A model generated the notes under the pieces. It was not told the DNA's origin. It did not search any database and was given only the letters and a program-made list of their open reading frames with translations. From Isoperla grammatica (taxonomy: Eukaryota > Arthropoda > Insecta > Plecoptera > Perlodidae): a stretch of 64,000 nt of DNA. The stretch lies in assembly GCA_945910005.1 (NCBI GenBank), contig OX246745.1, positions 39,821,919 through 39,885,918 of the forward strand, in the 5' to 3' direction. Each line of letters starts with the position of its first letter. Positions within the stretch are counted from its first letter, which is position 1. Below, piece by piece: positions 36,362-49,678 of the stretch. The position numbers and the translations under genes were made by a program.

Positions 36362-38464
36362 AAAGTAAGTTGGTACTATAAGGTTCTGCTATTTCGTTAG
36401 CAAGAGATATACTTAGGTTGGGGAATCTTGACATTTCTTCCTGTGCGCGTGTGCACAATTATAGGGGCCTCATTAAACTAGATTAGCTAGTAACCACACT
36501 TTAAAGGTTTTAGTTATGAATTGTAAGTTAAGTTTTAGAAATAGATGTTATCTAATTTAATATCTAATATCTGTGATCCATCTATAAGGGCATATTTAAC
36601 ATTTCCTTGGTTTGTATGGGTGGGGTGATCATGGAAATGAGTGCGTAGGTCTGTCTGTTCTGTTGTTTGTTTGATGAGAAGCTGCAATACCTAATTTATG
36701 CGTGGGTGGGTCAGCAATATTCCATGTCCACCTGCGCTGTGCGCTAGTTGATATTCACTCTGAAATGAAGTGTGAGGTGTGAGTAGAACTGGCAATGTTG
36801 CTATCCGCACCCCACTCGCAGATGGCAACACTGTAATGCTGTTAAGCTGTTGATGGCAACACTGTTGTTTATTCTAATGACTGCGAACATTATTCTTACC
36901 CACTTTTTTCTCATGTTATAGGCCTGTCTAAGTTTTTATTAAATATCCTTATCTATTATGTTTTGTACTTTATGTACTTTATGTAAACAAATTGTATATG
37001 TATAGTTTCTGCCTAGATGAATTGTTCTATTGGAACTGGCGTTGGGGTTGACGTAATGCAATTTTAACTTATAAAGCTATTAGCGAGATAGTTAAAAGAA
37101 ATTTGCAACCCATGGAGATTTTTACTTTTTGGAATCGACACAGTATAATATCTTGATTCATGAGTCATGACTTATGAGTATAGATCCGTAATGAGAAAGG
37201 GTGATATAAAAATCCAGATTTCGCTTTTTTCGCGATTTGACAGAAATGGCCAAAACGCTACCTAAAAAGCGGTATGGGGGGGGGGGGGGGGAGAAGTTAT
37301 GAAGTAATATTATTAAAACATGGTTTATATGTTCTGTACATGGTCACCTTTAATTAAGTAATTACAAGGCTTTACATTTCTAACGTAATCAACTTTTCTG
37401 TGAAAATGACTGACTGATTTCCGCAGTTTGCAAGAAAAAGACTATAACACACCCTAAGAGGTCAATTTCGCGAATTAATTCGCGTTTTGACCAGTTTTGT
37501 ACAATTTCATGATAAGTGAGATTTCGCGATTTCAAAATGTGTTTTTTCCATTTCTAAATGATGCAATACGTCGACAATATTACATTTGAGGGGAGAAACG
37601 TACACTTCAAGAAATTTCGCGAATTTCGCTAACACCATTTTTCTCACCTATACTCATGAGTAATAACACCAAGGTATAGTGAGAGCTAACACGTGGCAAC
37701 CCCTCCATCCTATGTGACCACCCCTTACCCCCGTGACAAACCGACAAGATCATATCATAATAATTATTCATGTCATATTATTTCTAATGTTATATTTGTT
37801 ATGCTGGGTAGTGCTAACATAAGTAGGGGATGAACCTTCAATTCGAAAATATCTGTACTCTGCAGGACGCAGGTTGTAGTTTCTTTATATGCAACAGTTA
37901 CAACTTGGAGTGAGGGGAACCCAATTACAGTGTACTTTGCAAACATGTGTCACTTACTCTCCTTCAGTAGTATAGTATTGATTTGATAACCGTATCAACA
38001 CGTAAACTACTAACACAACGTAGTTGAGTCATTTATCCACTACCTTATTTCGAAGTAAAGTTGTGCCACAATTAGTCTGATGGAACCACCCTCATAATAA
38101 CTGGCATAGTGGCATATATATATTTGCCTTTGTTCGCTGCCGACGCACGGTTCACCTCACATTAGAAATATAAATGAAATAAATGTAAACACTAGTTGTT
38201 GCAACGTGTGGGGTGGTTATCATTGCGTCACTGTTGTTCCAGCAGTACAAGAGATGAGATACGCTCAGATGCGGCGTGAAAGGGTTACGAGATCGCGGCC
38301 GGTGAGTTCGACGCAAGAACAACGCAGCATCTCGACTGGATTTCAAGACCCCGCCGAAAAAACCTTCGAAACTCTCAATTTGTTTCAAGCTAGAACACAT
38401 TGCCGGCTGGCTTAGCTTCTATTATCTACGAGGAAACAATTAGGTAACCATTTAGGAAGTCGTG

Positions 38465-39184
38465 ATTGTTGTTCAGTTGGCGCATGCGCGTTGGCCGTCA
38501 CGTGGGTGACCACCTAACCGTGATCTTGGCAATGATGTCCTCCGAAGCACCGCCTCGCTCCCCCCTCCGCCCCCCCCCTCCCCCTCTCGCCACTCAGCTA
38601 GACCAGCGGCCATCGCAACGGTTGTCTTCGTTCTCTGGCACTGGCAGTCTGGTGCAAGCTAGGAATTGTTACGGACGTGTGTACTGCTGGTTCCTCGCAA
38701 ACTACCGTTTAACAAGATACCGGAAGAATCAACAGTTAGTTTACGGTTTTTAAAAAGTAATCAAAACAAATTAACGAAAGTGAATATTAGATATTACACA
38801 ATAAGAGAGTGGATTGTTATTACTAGTATGTTTTAGAAATGTTTCTGAAACGTTTAGTGGATTATTTTCTTCAGATTAATTGGATTTTTCATTTGACAAG
38901 TGACCATTCTTTTAAGGTATTTTAACTGAAGCATAACTTCAATTTTTCGAAACCAGTGACAGTTCACCTTGTTGGATGAGTGGACCTACCGTGTGTTTTA
39001 GTTTATTTTCATAACTGGATATTGTAGTGATTTGTTCAACGGGCTAAGCCCAACCTTGGGCCTGACTGTGCGGCCGCCAACACTTGTCGCTATCGGATAT
39101 TTCTTGGAAGTGGATTCACTGAAACTAATTGTGCTCCGAAGGAAAGTGTGTGTTTTTATGGTGTGAGTTGATTAAGTTTTCAAC
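38465..39184 (+). promoter_or_regulatory. ovo: Probable ovo promoter and 5' UTR
   Basis: The 720 bp before the ovo start codon are less AT-rich than their surroundings. They contain an initiator-like TTCAGTT (38472-38478), a palindromic GCGCATGCGC (NRF-1-like) and an E-box CACGTG within the next 30 bp, then a long C/T-rich tract (about 38550-38590). I saw no clear TATA box or DPE at the expected spacing. The transcription start is a guess; the motifs are short and could be chance. Confidence 0.3.
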
Positions 39185-39335
39185 ATGCCGAAAATATTTT
39201 TGATCAAGAATCGGCTGCACTTGCAACAGCAGCGCTTGTTGGAATGTCAAAAGCGCACCGACGACCCCCTCACCCCTCCGGGGTCACCACTATCGGATTG
39301 CCAGCCCCTCTCACTCATTGTCAACAAGTCGACAG
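39185..39335 (+). CDS. ovo: ovo/shavenbaby coding exon 1 (N-terminal, Svb-type start)
   Basis: First coding exon of an Ovo-family zinc-finger transcription factor, a nuclear regulator of epidermal differentiation and germline development in insects. The ATG lies in an arthropod-like context (TTCAACATG) and opens MPKIFLIKNRLHLQQQ, which I recognise from memory as the start of the long Shavenbaby isoform. In Drosophila Svb the first ~31 residues are the segment through which Pri/Tal micropeptides and the ubiquitin ligase Ubr3 trigger proteasomal trimming of the repressor into an activator. Lysines K3, K8 and K23 are visible here. Residues 26-36 are a Pro/Ser-rich DDPLTPPGSPL stretch. The exon ends after 50 codons plus one base at a consensus donor (ACAG|GTAAGT), phase 1. 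The first two bases of the exon at 61575 complete an Asp codon. No acceptor lies just upstream of the ATG, so the 5' UTR is probably contiguous. The gene call is strong; the degron function is inferred from Drosophila. Confidence 0.9.
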
Positions 39336-42300
39336 GTAAGTCGCATCGACAGGTGTTCTTCTACTCTAACCACCTCCCAGCATACCTTCCCTCCCTCCCC
39401 TTTACTTTTTGCAAAAATACAAACTGAGCTTGCAAAAAGTAAACGTTGTTAGTTATCCTAATAGGCCTCCAACCCTACACCATAATAGCACGTATATCTG
39501 TATCCGTCCTTGGATGTAACTTGTAAGCACACCTGCAAAGCGTGCACGTCTAATGCACTTCTGTCAGGGTCATACTTCCAGTGCAAAGGTGGTTCGACTA
39601 GCATTTAAATATTATGGCCTTTATTTTTCGTTTTATTTTTGTTGAGTCTAATTATCTACATCTTGAATCACGATAAAAGAAAAAGTACAAGCTCGCCACC
39701 TGCGCCAGATTGCGAATCTTTTCTTGTGATTTTGAAGCAAAAAATTCACATCCTTACCGTATGGGTCTTTCTCTTTATGTTATTGTGCATCTGCCGCTTA
39801 GGGGTTGGATTGGCCACTTCCGTCATCCGGTCCGCAGGCCGCACCATCTTGAAGCTCGTTGTTCTAACTAATAACCGTAGGAAGGCGGCATTACCGGCTG
39901 AGTATTATGTGTATTGGCACTCAAAATGCGCCTCAACTTGTATTCCATTCACTCGCTTATCAGTTTTGCGGGATGAGTATATTTGCCTTTCTTTATTCGG
40001 TTTGTTTTCTTCTATCGGTCTGTTTGTTTTGCCAACAACTATCGTTATGTCGGGGGTCCACGGAGCGATATTCTGTTATTCCCAACGATGGGCTTTTTCT
40101 CATTTAGTTTCACACAAACACATACCGTAGTAATGTTCAATGCGTTAGTCATTAAAGTGTTATTTGAAGGATTTCTAGTTTGAATACGTGGAATTGATTT
40201 AGTTTGGCTGGCACTGGTACGCCATTGTTATGCTCATGGAATGCTAGACTACCGCGCCCACCCCTCAGCTATGGTCGGTTCCACATTCTTGAGCGCGTCT
40301 CAGCCTCTCGTGGTGGTGGGTTTATATCAGTCCCCTTCATTTCAACATTGTCCACTAGATTATTCTGTACGCAAATAGCCAAGATGTTGATCTAACATTC
40401 TCGGTTTGGATCTCAATATTTAGCACTGTGCTAAAACAGGTGTAAACCATTACCACCGTGAAAGGGAATTAAAAAAAAAAACATTAGCAAGTGGTCAAGC
40501 TGCTAATTCTGGAATTATTCCAGTGACTAAATAATGCACACCACATTTAAATACTACCTTGACGACAGTTTAATAAAGGCTGACTGCCACATCAAAGTAA
40601 GTTGCCGATACCAATCGAGGTCGGAAATGCAATGGCAGCCTAGCTAGCCTAGCTAGCTATAGACGCTATCTATGGACACATAGGCTCGATGAGGAGGGTC
40701 AAGGTTAAAGGGTTGTCCCAGTCTCGTCATCTGTATGTCAGTTTCTCAAGGTATTTGGAAGGTGACAACATTTAACCTTGTAGAGTGGCTAAACAAACGC
40801 CTTCAGAACCAGTCGACATTGGGATCAAATCGTTTATGTGAAGTGGCTTTGAAAATGGTGTAGTAATATGTTAAGATACCGGTATTCATTTTCCTATAGC
40901 CGCGCGTCGTATTTCACGTCTGCCTCCTTTCTGGGTGCAAATTGTGCAAACAGATAATCGTGCAACTGTGCTCGTACATGTAAATATATTTCGATGCGTA
41001 CTGTCTTTATTTATAACCCTTTCCGTCAACTCAGTCACAGCAAGTGCACACCAGTAGTGGGAATAACAACTCGAACCTTCGAGAAGTGATACAGTACCTC
41101 GGGATTTTGTCTAGAGGTGGTAACTAAAACGCAAGGCTCAAACCTTATTTGCACCGGTCCGATAGGCACCCTCACATGCTATTGATCTTGAAGTGTTGAG
41201 ATGAAACAAGACTCGTTTCCTGTTTTACGGCATTTGGCGCTCAATGAGTGTATTATTTATCAATTTACTATTATCAAAATCTCTCTAAATACTTGAAGAC
41301 GTAGGATATATTATAAATAATCTCGTAGCCTGTGGAATCCATATCTGGTAAAATTGCCAATCCATTCTCTATTCCCGTTTCGATACTTGAATTGTCTATC
41401 ACAGCTCCCGTTTCAAAAGATGATGGCTATGTGGTGTGAACATGCAAGGCTATTCACGTGATGTTCTAAACTATTTTCATTTTACAATTATCGCAACAAC
41501 TAATTTGATAAAAAACAAGTGCTAAAGAATTTGCCACTGGTGTTATTATACAAAATCACAAAATGAAAAATGATGCTACTTGCAGGTGTTTTGTTTTCGC
41601 AGCCAGCCCCACCCCCAGTAATGTGCATTGCGCACCCTCTTTATTGTAGACGATCACTGGGCTATATCAACACGCATTCTTGTACAATCCCAGCGGTTCA
41701 CACCTCGTATTGAACAAAACGAAAGTTTTACGGCCGGGCTCAACAATTTCACGGCGGCCTTTCAAATACTTTTTGAATAAAAGCGAAATTTCATCTAAGC
41801 TACCCTCCAGCAGCAATGTTGTGATGTGTTGTTCCTGTTCTGTTTAGTGCTGGTGCATTGATTAATGCAATATGCTACAACTTGCACCATCTAACTTCAT
41901 AACGACACAGCCAAACAATTCAATTAGCTAATGTTTCTGATTCCGTTACAATAAGAAGTGCGCTTAAACTATGTAAATCTTGATTTAAAATCGCTTAAAT
42001 ACTTACCAGGACATTTATCATTAGCAAACATTCACCTTCATCGAATGGGACCTCCCCAGAGGCCCAAAGCAAGCAATGTTTCTAACGGCATAGTCCTCTA
42101 TTTGAAAGTACGAGCATGCACGCATTGTTGTTGTTGCCTCTGTAGGCCTAGGCTTGAGATACACAGTGAGTGAATGTAGTGTAGTCTATTGTTCCCGCTC
42201 GAACCTGTTGTTCAGATGTCTCTCAAACAAAGGGCAGAAGTATAGCATATGCATAGTATAATTAGGTTATAGTACTTGGTTTTATTGTTAATTGCTATAT

Positions 42301-42499
42301 TTGCTATTTTATGATTATTTCATTATTAACAATAATACTTCAGTTATTTTATTTTCCTCCTTTGCAACCACTTATGTAGCTGAATGGGATAGACGCTAAA
42401 TCCATAAATAGTCCCCGGCTCATTAATTCGATCCCTTTATTTGAACGGGCCGGTACTGTGTGACGTACATGAGTGCCCTCGACTTTACCGAGCTCGTCG

Positions 42500-42575
42500 T
42501 GTTATCGTGTAGGTTGGTTCCTGCTTCCAAAGCAGAAGGCCAAGGGTTCGATACTGTCTATACTGTCCACTGAGT
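42500..42575 (+). mobile_element. Degenerate tRNA-like SINE fragment
   Basis: Shares GGTTGGTTCCTGCTTCC and GCAGAAGG with the SINE at 4036 and has a decayed B-box (GGGTTCGATACTG). Non-functional looking. Confidence 0.45.
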
Positions 42576-42779
42576 TCTCTGCTTGCCAGACAAATAAAAT
42601 TGACAGTTGTTGGTAGTGTGCACACCAGCGCTACCTAATAAGTCTCTCTTCAGGTGACTAATTAGGTATATAACGGTATTTGAATATTTGGAAGGAATTT
42701 GTCAGAGGCTGTTTAGTAGTTCCACTCATTCTCAGAATTGGCCGTGTAAATAAGGAAACCCTAGGACAAACATTTAGTC

Positions 42780-43110
42780 AGGATTGCCTGTTACGGGTAT
42801 CGAACCCGTAATCGTAATCGGAACTAAACACAATTTCGGCATTGTGATCGCAATCGTAATCCGGAAATTGTAAAACAATTGTGGTTGAGGCTTAAGGCTC
42901 GACCACAATTGCAATGTGTATGTGTCATCTGGATCGTACGATCGTACGATCGTACGATTGTGATCCCCATCCCGATTCCGCTACCAGTGAGATATGTTGC
43001 GTTCATCATAGACGAGGGACTCGTGGCCAATCAGCGATCAGTATTTGGGATCGGGGCTCACTGGGCGGCCACGATCCACTCGTCTATGACAAAAACATCT
43101 GTAAGGTTGT
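42780..43110. repeat. Palindrome-rich repeat, diverged member of the 47-48 kb family
   Basis: Contains a run of GATCGTAC palindromes (42930-42960). It also contains TCATAGACGAGG with the inverse CTCGTCTATGAC, around a CCAATCAGCGATCAGTATTT core similar to that at 47341 and 48413. Ends undefined. Confidence 0.45.
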
Positions 43111-44364
43111 TTCGGGACGGTTTTGGTTCAGCTTGAATATCACCCAGCCTGGTGCTATTTTGCTTCCTGATAACCTGAAGAAACAACCAACATTGCAGGC
43201 TATGAATCGCGTGTTCTGCTCAAAAGGCAACGTGTTATTAAAAGCAGGACATGTTTTTAAACTTTGCGATTATCGTTGACATTCCTAATTGTAAGACAAA
43301 ATTGTGTCAATTAATCACCGGTTATTTACGTCTACCACTTGTAGTAGTGTTCATTATTGTAAAAATTTAATTTCGTTTAAAATTAACAAGACTACCGCAG
43401 TCTTATCGTAACACATTTTAACCCGCGCATCCAATTTTCAGTTAAGAGTTGCTTCTTTTGACCGCACGTAGCGCTGTGTAGGCATCAAGGCTCGGTGCCT
43501 ATACTGGCCCTGAGAATCAATCTAAAGAAATGAACGAACCATGTAATACTACACCTGAGGAGCAACCAGACACCGACATTATTGTTAGTTATATCATTAT
43601 ACATTATCCACACTAGTTTTTAAAAATTGAACTAGCTTAAAATAAATGTGTATTATTGACTATCCACTGACGCATCCAAGTTATTATTGCTCGTTGCTGT
43701 GACGCTGCAAAGTCTCCGCCCACGTCACTTCTCGACCGCTGAGCTTGTGTTAACATTGTTTTAGTGGTAGAATATTTCAAGGACGCTTCAAGATATTGAC
43801 AAAATGATTGGCACCGGGATTTGGGGTTTGAATTTAAAAACATTCAAATAGGCTACCGGTTTTTGATTGTTACGATTGTTATTACTCTAGTTAGGCTATT
43901 TCATTATAAATTACAACATACATAAATAACACTCCCAACAATTACAATACGTTTTAGAATTCATTGTTTAGCCGATAAAAAATCAAATCCCGGGTATGAA
44001 TCACCTTGTGAATATCTTTACCGGTCTCAAAAGAGCAATAAGATAACGTTATAACACCCCATTTATAATCGGTCACGAAACTAGCATCATTACTAATATG
44101 TAAGTTCAATGCTGCAATATCATCGGTTATACGTTGAGAATATCGTCTCGTTACGACTTGTATCATACGATGACACCCTTGCATGTAGAGGAAGTGTCAC
44201 CCACACCCCTTTGAGGTAGGTAAACGAATACCCGACCCGCTTATCTTATCGCATTGTAAACATGAAGCCGCTTGACCCTCAGCATGACTAGAATAACAGT
44301 AGCAAGGTCTGTGTTTTGCAATTTAAACTCTATACCGTTGACTGCAGTGGTGCGTACTGCGTGA

Positions 44365-45694
44365 GTTCTAGGAGTACTTGTTACAACTCCGTGTGCGCTC
44401 TGCTCATGTAGACCTAGGAGTACTTGTTACTACTCCGGGCGCGCTCTGCTCATGTAGACCTAGGAGTACTTGTTACTACTCCGGGTGTGCTCTGCTCATG
44501 TAGACCTAGGAGTACTTGTTACTACTCCGGGCGCGCTCTGCTCATGTAGACCTAGGAGTACTTGTTACTACTCCGGGCGCGCTCTGCTCATGTAGACCTA
44601 GGAGTACTTGTTACTACTCCGGGCGCGCTCTGCTCATGTAGACCTAGGAGTACTTGTTACTACTCCGGGCGCGCTCTGCTCATGTAGACCTAGGAGTACT
44701 TGTTACTACTCCGGGTGTGCTCTGCTCATGTAGACCTAGGAGTACTTGTTACTACTCCGGGCGCGCTCTGCTCATGTAGACCTAGGAGTACTTGTTACTA
44801 CTCCGGGTGCGCTCTGCTCATGTAGACCTAGGAGTACTTGTTACTACTCCGGGCGCGCTCTGCTCATGTAGACCTAGGAGTACTTGTTACTTCTCCGGGC
44901 GCGCTCTGCTCATGTAGACCTAGGAGTACTTGTTACTACTCCGGGTGTGCTCTGCTCATGTAGACCTAGGAGTACTTGTTACTACTCCGGGCGCGCTCTG
45001 CTCATGTAGACCTAGGAGTACTTGTTACTACTCCGGGCGCGCTCTGCTCATGTAGACCTAGGAGTACTTGTTACTACTCCGGGCGCGCTCTGCTCATGTA
45101 GACCTAGGAGTACTTGTTACTACTCCGGGCGCGCTCTGCTCATGTAGACCTAGGAGTACTTGTTACTACTCCGGGTGTGCTCTGCTCATGTAGACCTAGG
45201 AGTACTTGTTACTACTCCGGGCGCGCTCTGCTCATGTAGACCTAGGAGTACTTGTTACTACTCCGGGTGCGCTCTGCTCATGTAGACCTAGGAGTACTTG
45301 TTACTACTCCGGGCGCGCTCTGCTCATGTAGACCTAGGAGTACTTGTTACTTCTCCGGGCGCGCTCTGCTCATGTAGACCTAGGAGTACTTGTTACTACT
45401 CCGGGTGTGCTCTGCTCATGTAGACCTAGGAGTACTTGTTACTTCTCCGGGCGCGCTCTGCTCATGTAGACCTAGGAGTACTTGTTACTTCTCCGGGCGC
45501 GCTCTGCTCATGTAGACCTAGGAGTACTTGTTACTTCTCCGGGCGCGCTCTGCTCATGTAGACCTAGGAGTACTTGTTACTTCTCCGGGCGCGCTCTGCT
45601 CATGTAGACCTAGGAGTACTTGTTACTTCTCCGGGCGCGCTCTGCTCATGTAGACCTAGGAGTACTTGTTACTACTCCGGGTGTGCTCTGCTCC
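44365..45694. repeat. 46-bp minisatellite, 29 copies, with 460-bp higher-order repeat
   Basis: Unit CCTAGGAGTACTTGTTACTA plus CTCCGGGCGCGCTCTGCTCATGTAGA. Variant order (GTGTGC, GCGCGC, GTGCGC, TTCTCC) across units 3-12 is repeated exactly in units 13-22, so ten units form one 460-bp higher-order unit. Lies in ovo intron 1. Confidence 0.95.
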
Positions 45695-46249
45695 CTGATC
45701 GGGAGTTTTCAGGCAGAGCGTGATATGAAAATATGGCGGAAGTCGACCTATTACGGATGTCAAAACAATTCCAGACAGTCATCTATTTGCTGTTGAACGA
45801 CGTTCTCGACAGCTAGGGCATATGACGTTGGCCGAATCAGATACATTGCACATCGCCGAGGTCGTCATTGGGGGAATCCAATATAAAGGGGCGTGGGGAG
45901 GGCGTTTGGATCGTGAATACGGCCGGCAAGTGTAACGAAGAACTGAAGAAGTAAGAAAGTGGGAATAAATGATGAAGGCCATGTGATGAATAAAGAAATG
46001 ACAAAAGATGCATGAGAACCCTCTTTGCGGGCAACAGTCACCACGAGGAGGAACCCACTTTCACAAGAAAAATAACTATCGACTTCCTATTAACAGTCAA
46101 TGTAGACTGACAAACGATGAAAATCGATAAAATATCAAATGATAGGATTGAATTACCGATCATTTGTTTATCAGTCTCGTCTCATTGAGTAGTTTCTGTG
46201 AGCTCGGAGCAGCAGGTGTTCATACTTCAGACAGCTCGCAGTGGTGACG

Positions 46250-46279
46250 GGACGCAGCACTTGCTCACGTGCTGCGTCC
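46250..46279. repeat. Perfect 11-bp hairpin
   Basis: GGACGCAGCAC, an 8-nt loop, then GTGCTGCGTCC. Isolated, no T-run after it. Function unknown. Confidence 0.6.
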
Positions 46280-47029
46280 ATCGATGTGAAACAAATATAC
46301 AACCAATACAAAATATACATACAAAATACATATACAGTACATATACAAAATGGTGCACGTACATCCTACAGCAGGGATTCCCTCGAAACATTCTTATATC
46401 TTGGTGATCATTCGAAAGATAACATCTCAACGAAATGTTCACGAATTGCACAGAAACCTCGTGGCTGCTGATACCACAGATAAGAGGAGTGACGCTTTGT
46501 CCAACCAATCAGCCATACAGGGTTGTCGTATCTCCATCCATGTGACAGACGCCCTTAGCGTCGAGATCACAACAAATAAGGCGCTCTTGCCGGAAGTATT
46601 GGAGCATCTTTCTACCTGCCTAATTGCTTTGGAATTTGATCCGAACCCATCGAACAAATTAGGGGCCCTGTCTAGGCTTGGGGTGTGACAGACACGGCAC
46701 TACCTTCACTCCTATCACCTCAGATGATGACGAGCACTGGGCTTTACATGTTCTGGCCACGATGCTAACCGAGATTGATTGATTGATTGAGGTCTTAATC
46801 AAGGCGGGATTAAGGCCAGGGAGGCCTATCTTCCATCCAACCGTTAATTATAAATAATATGAAAATACAAAAAACACAATACAAACACCAAAATATAAAA
46901 CACAGAATACAATACGGTATACGTAATACACAGTACAAGATACAAAATGCATTTTCATGTCATAAACTGATAATTGTGTCGGAATTACTTGTGTACATTC
47001 GTGAGATAAGTAACGATATGGTTTAGATT

Positions 47030-47105
47030 GTCAGATGAGTGGGTGATATATGAAGATGAACCCAAGCAAGGTTCGAACCATGAATAGTAATAATAATACC
47101 GCGGT
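47030..47105 (-). mobile_element. tRNA-derived SINE fragment, minus strand
   Basis: On the minus strand GGTTCGAACCTTGCTTGGG is followed by TTCATCTTCATATATCACCC, ACTCATC. This is the same head/tail order as the copy at 1738. Confidence 0.55.
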
Positions 47106-47310
47106 TTACCTCGCCCACGGCGGGAAGTCGGGGACCAAGTATAAATAATTGCACCCCTAGCTGAAATTACGGTTCTGAATTCACCGCTTTCAATCCACGT
47201 CACAAGTTAAAAGTTGATTCCCTGACTGGGAATCGAGCCCGGAACAATCTGCGTCCACGAAGAAATGCTCCACCATGGAACCCACTGATATGAACGTTCC
47301 TCAGCAACCT

Positions 47311-47398
47311 TGTGGATGCTGGCGTCATAGATGAGTGAGGCATTGGCCAACCAAATGTCAGTATTTGACAAAGCCACCCGCTGATTGGCTCCGACTCA
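47311..47398. repeat. 88-bp repeat copy 1
   Basis: Identical by eye to 48383-48470 (TGTGGATGCTGGCGTCATAG ... GCTCCGACTCA). Part of a palindromic family; a diverged relative with a TCATAGACGAG start lies near 43005-43090. Confidence 0.85.
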
Positions 47399-48345
47399 GC
47401 CCAGCAATAAGTTGCCCGGCAATAGCAAGTACATTGGGGTGATAGGATGTCCTCACACGAGTGACTGGCAGTCGCCAGTCTCCCGACCACAGGAAGTCAG
47501 TCGTCCATCCCCTCGAGTTGCCCAGCAATAGGGCAACTGCCCATCGACAGCAGAACCATGCAGTTATACGAGAGTCCTCACACGAGCAACAAGTTGCCAT
47601 GGCTCCTCCAATCATCGAGCTATATTATTCAACACCGAAAAACTGATAAATTCAATGGAATCGCCCCACACTGACAGGCTAATCAGTTTGAGGATGGGGC
47701 CGCAAGACTATTCAATATACCATGCATTGGTTTAACCATTTGAATATACTGCTCTGTATAGGCCGTGCACTGAAATAAAACAAAAATAAGCAGTGAGTGG
47801 ATTCTATCCAAGCATTGAGTCTCAAGTAAATTATTAATATTATAGTAGGATACATTTATGATAAGCATAATTAATTATGCATTCGTTAATATTATGCGTA
47901 TATAATTTGGAGTTGGAGCATTATGAAAGATGACGGGCTGCACGTGCTGCACTGCACCTCAAAGCCAGCATACAGGGAGACTAAAAAGGTTGGTGGGGCA
48001 TCGGAGAGTGGGGTATCGGAGATGCGCCCAATAATTCATCGAATGATTCCATTGCCATACGAAAATAATTTAAAACTTGACTTCGTCGCGTTTCAAATCT
48101 TCACACAGAATCCAAAACGTTCCCTTTGTAAGGCGTTCGCTTACCGTAGGGTGTACCCACAATAAGCAACGATCTTTTGAACTCCCAACATCGTTCTGCA
48201 TTCATTCCAAAAGATCGCGCATGGAGAGGGGATGTACGTCTGACGTCACGGGCAACAAGTCGCTCGCGAATTGCCCGCACGTTTTCGCGGTCGCCTGCCG
48301 CCGAGCAACAAATTGCTGGGCAACTTGTCTCCCGTGTGAGGGGGC

Positions 48346-48498
48346 CCTCACTCATCTATGATGTCAGCATTCACAAGGTTGCTGTGGATGCTGGCGTCAT
48401 AGATGAGTGAGGCATTGGCCAACCAAATGTCAGTATTTGACAAAGCCACCCGCTGATTGGCTCCGACTCACTCATCTATGATGTCAGCATTCACAGGT
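48346..48498. repeat. Palindromic repeat cluster with 88-bp copy 2
   Basis: 48346-48412 is a near-perfect palindrome with ~30-bp arms (CCTCACTCATCTATGATGTC... and its inverse). It leads into the 88-bp repeat, and the inverse arm recurs at 48468-48498, so the block has terminal inverted repeats like a MITE. Confidence 0.75.
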
Positions 48499-48608
48499 TG
48501 CGTGGCAAAGTGTCCCGCTGATGTAGAGAACCTTTGCTCAGGTATTCAGTTGGAACACTTGTCAGTTTTGACGAGGAACAATTTCCCCGTACGGACGTGG
48601 GTAGTCAA

Positions 48609-48832
48609 CATGCAACATGCAACATGCAACATCCAACATGCAACATGCAACATGCAACATGCAACATGCAACATGCAACATGCAACATGCAACATCCAAC
48701 ATGCAACATGCAACATGCAACATGCAACATGCAACATGCAACATGCAACATGCAACATGCAACATCCAACATCCAACATGCAACATCCAACATCCAACAT
48801 GCAACATGCAACAAACGTGCAACATGCAACAA
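48609..48832. repeat. (ATGCAAC)n heptanucleotide array, ~31 copies
   Basis: ATGCAAC units with occasional ATCCAAC. The 7-bp period makes several frames open on both strands. Confidence 0.95.
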
Positions 48833-49318
48833 ACTGGGAACATGTGGATCAGACCCTTGCAATGGAGGGGACAGGGACTTGGTGTTATAGATATTGTAAC
48901 TACGGTACTTGATTTTTAACCAAACATTCAGGATCGGCTGCCAAATTGTCACCATGAAATAAAATACTACCTGATCTCGAGCTTGACTCGTTGTTGTCTT
49001 TAGGTGGATCAAGTGATGCTTCAAAATAATTAAACATCCGTGGTTCCATTATTTGAATACGTACTTCTTGTAAATGCTAATTTGATTGTTCATTTTATGA
49101 AAATGTCCCGTTTTGTCCATTAGTTTGAAAATAATTTATTTCAATTACATTTTGTTTAGATTTCTACTAAATCTGTTTGTTGAAAACGCCACTGGAATCA
49201 AACAACTGAAGAATTGCCTCGCGTAAATAATCTTTGGTTGACTTTGTCCCACCTTAGACTGCTTTGATACACCCACACATTTCACCAGGCTTACATTGTA
49301 ACTATGTTTACTCTAAGA

Positions 49319-49678
49319 CAGGGGTTAATTTGAGCCGGAACGCAGTTCCGATTCCTTTTCCGAAACCAGAACGCGTGTTCCGGTATTATTTCGTAACGTA
49401 GGTTACTCCTTAAAAAGTAAAAACTCGTGAATTAATTCGTGTCTGAAATTTTCACAAATATATTTTTTTATTTGTTGGTATGAATGCAAGTTATTCAAGT
49501 TTATCAATAGCCAGGCCCAAATACATAGGCAATAACCTTCTGACTGACCACTGACACTAAATATTATCTGTGTTCACAATGTGTAAATGTGAGTGGGACT
49601 GCATGGGGTTGTTGCCAAATTATATTTGACAAACAAAATATGCGTTCCGGTTCCTTTCCAATTAAAAATGAAGCCCTG
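49319..49678. mobile_element. hAT-type non-autonomous element, 360 bp, in ovo intron 1
   Basis: Ends CAGGGGTTAATTTGAGCC and, inverted, CAGGGCTTCATTTTTAATTG, with the exact 8-bp duplication CTCTAAGA (49311-49318, 49679-49686). GCCGGAACGC-type subterminal motifs occur at both ends. An inverted partial copy lies at about 35690-35851. Confidence 0.88.

Larger units (their letters stand above)
34951..38464. other. Intergenic DNA between the giant array and ovo
   Basis: Besides the 20-bp array and the partial hAT copy it holds G-runs (35147-35163, 37276-37291), four CATGTC repeats (35198-35219) and unique AT-rich DNA. No coding region seen. Upstream ovo enhancers could lie here but are not recognisable. 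Confidence 0.5.

Noticed and set aside
39639..40130. 163-codon hydrophobic frame after ovo exon 1
   Set aside because: Overlaps other equally open frames; AT-rich intronic composition and no recognisable domain.
42785..42810. tRNA gene suggested by TACGGGTATCGAACCCGTA
   Set aside because: Only a T-arm-like palindrome is present; no complete cloverleaf could be traced on either strand.
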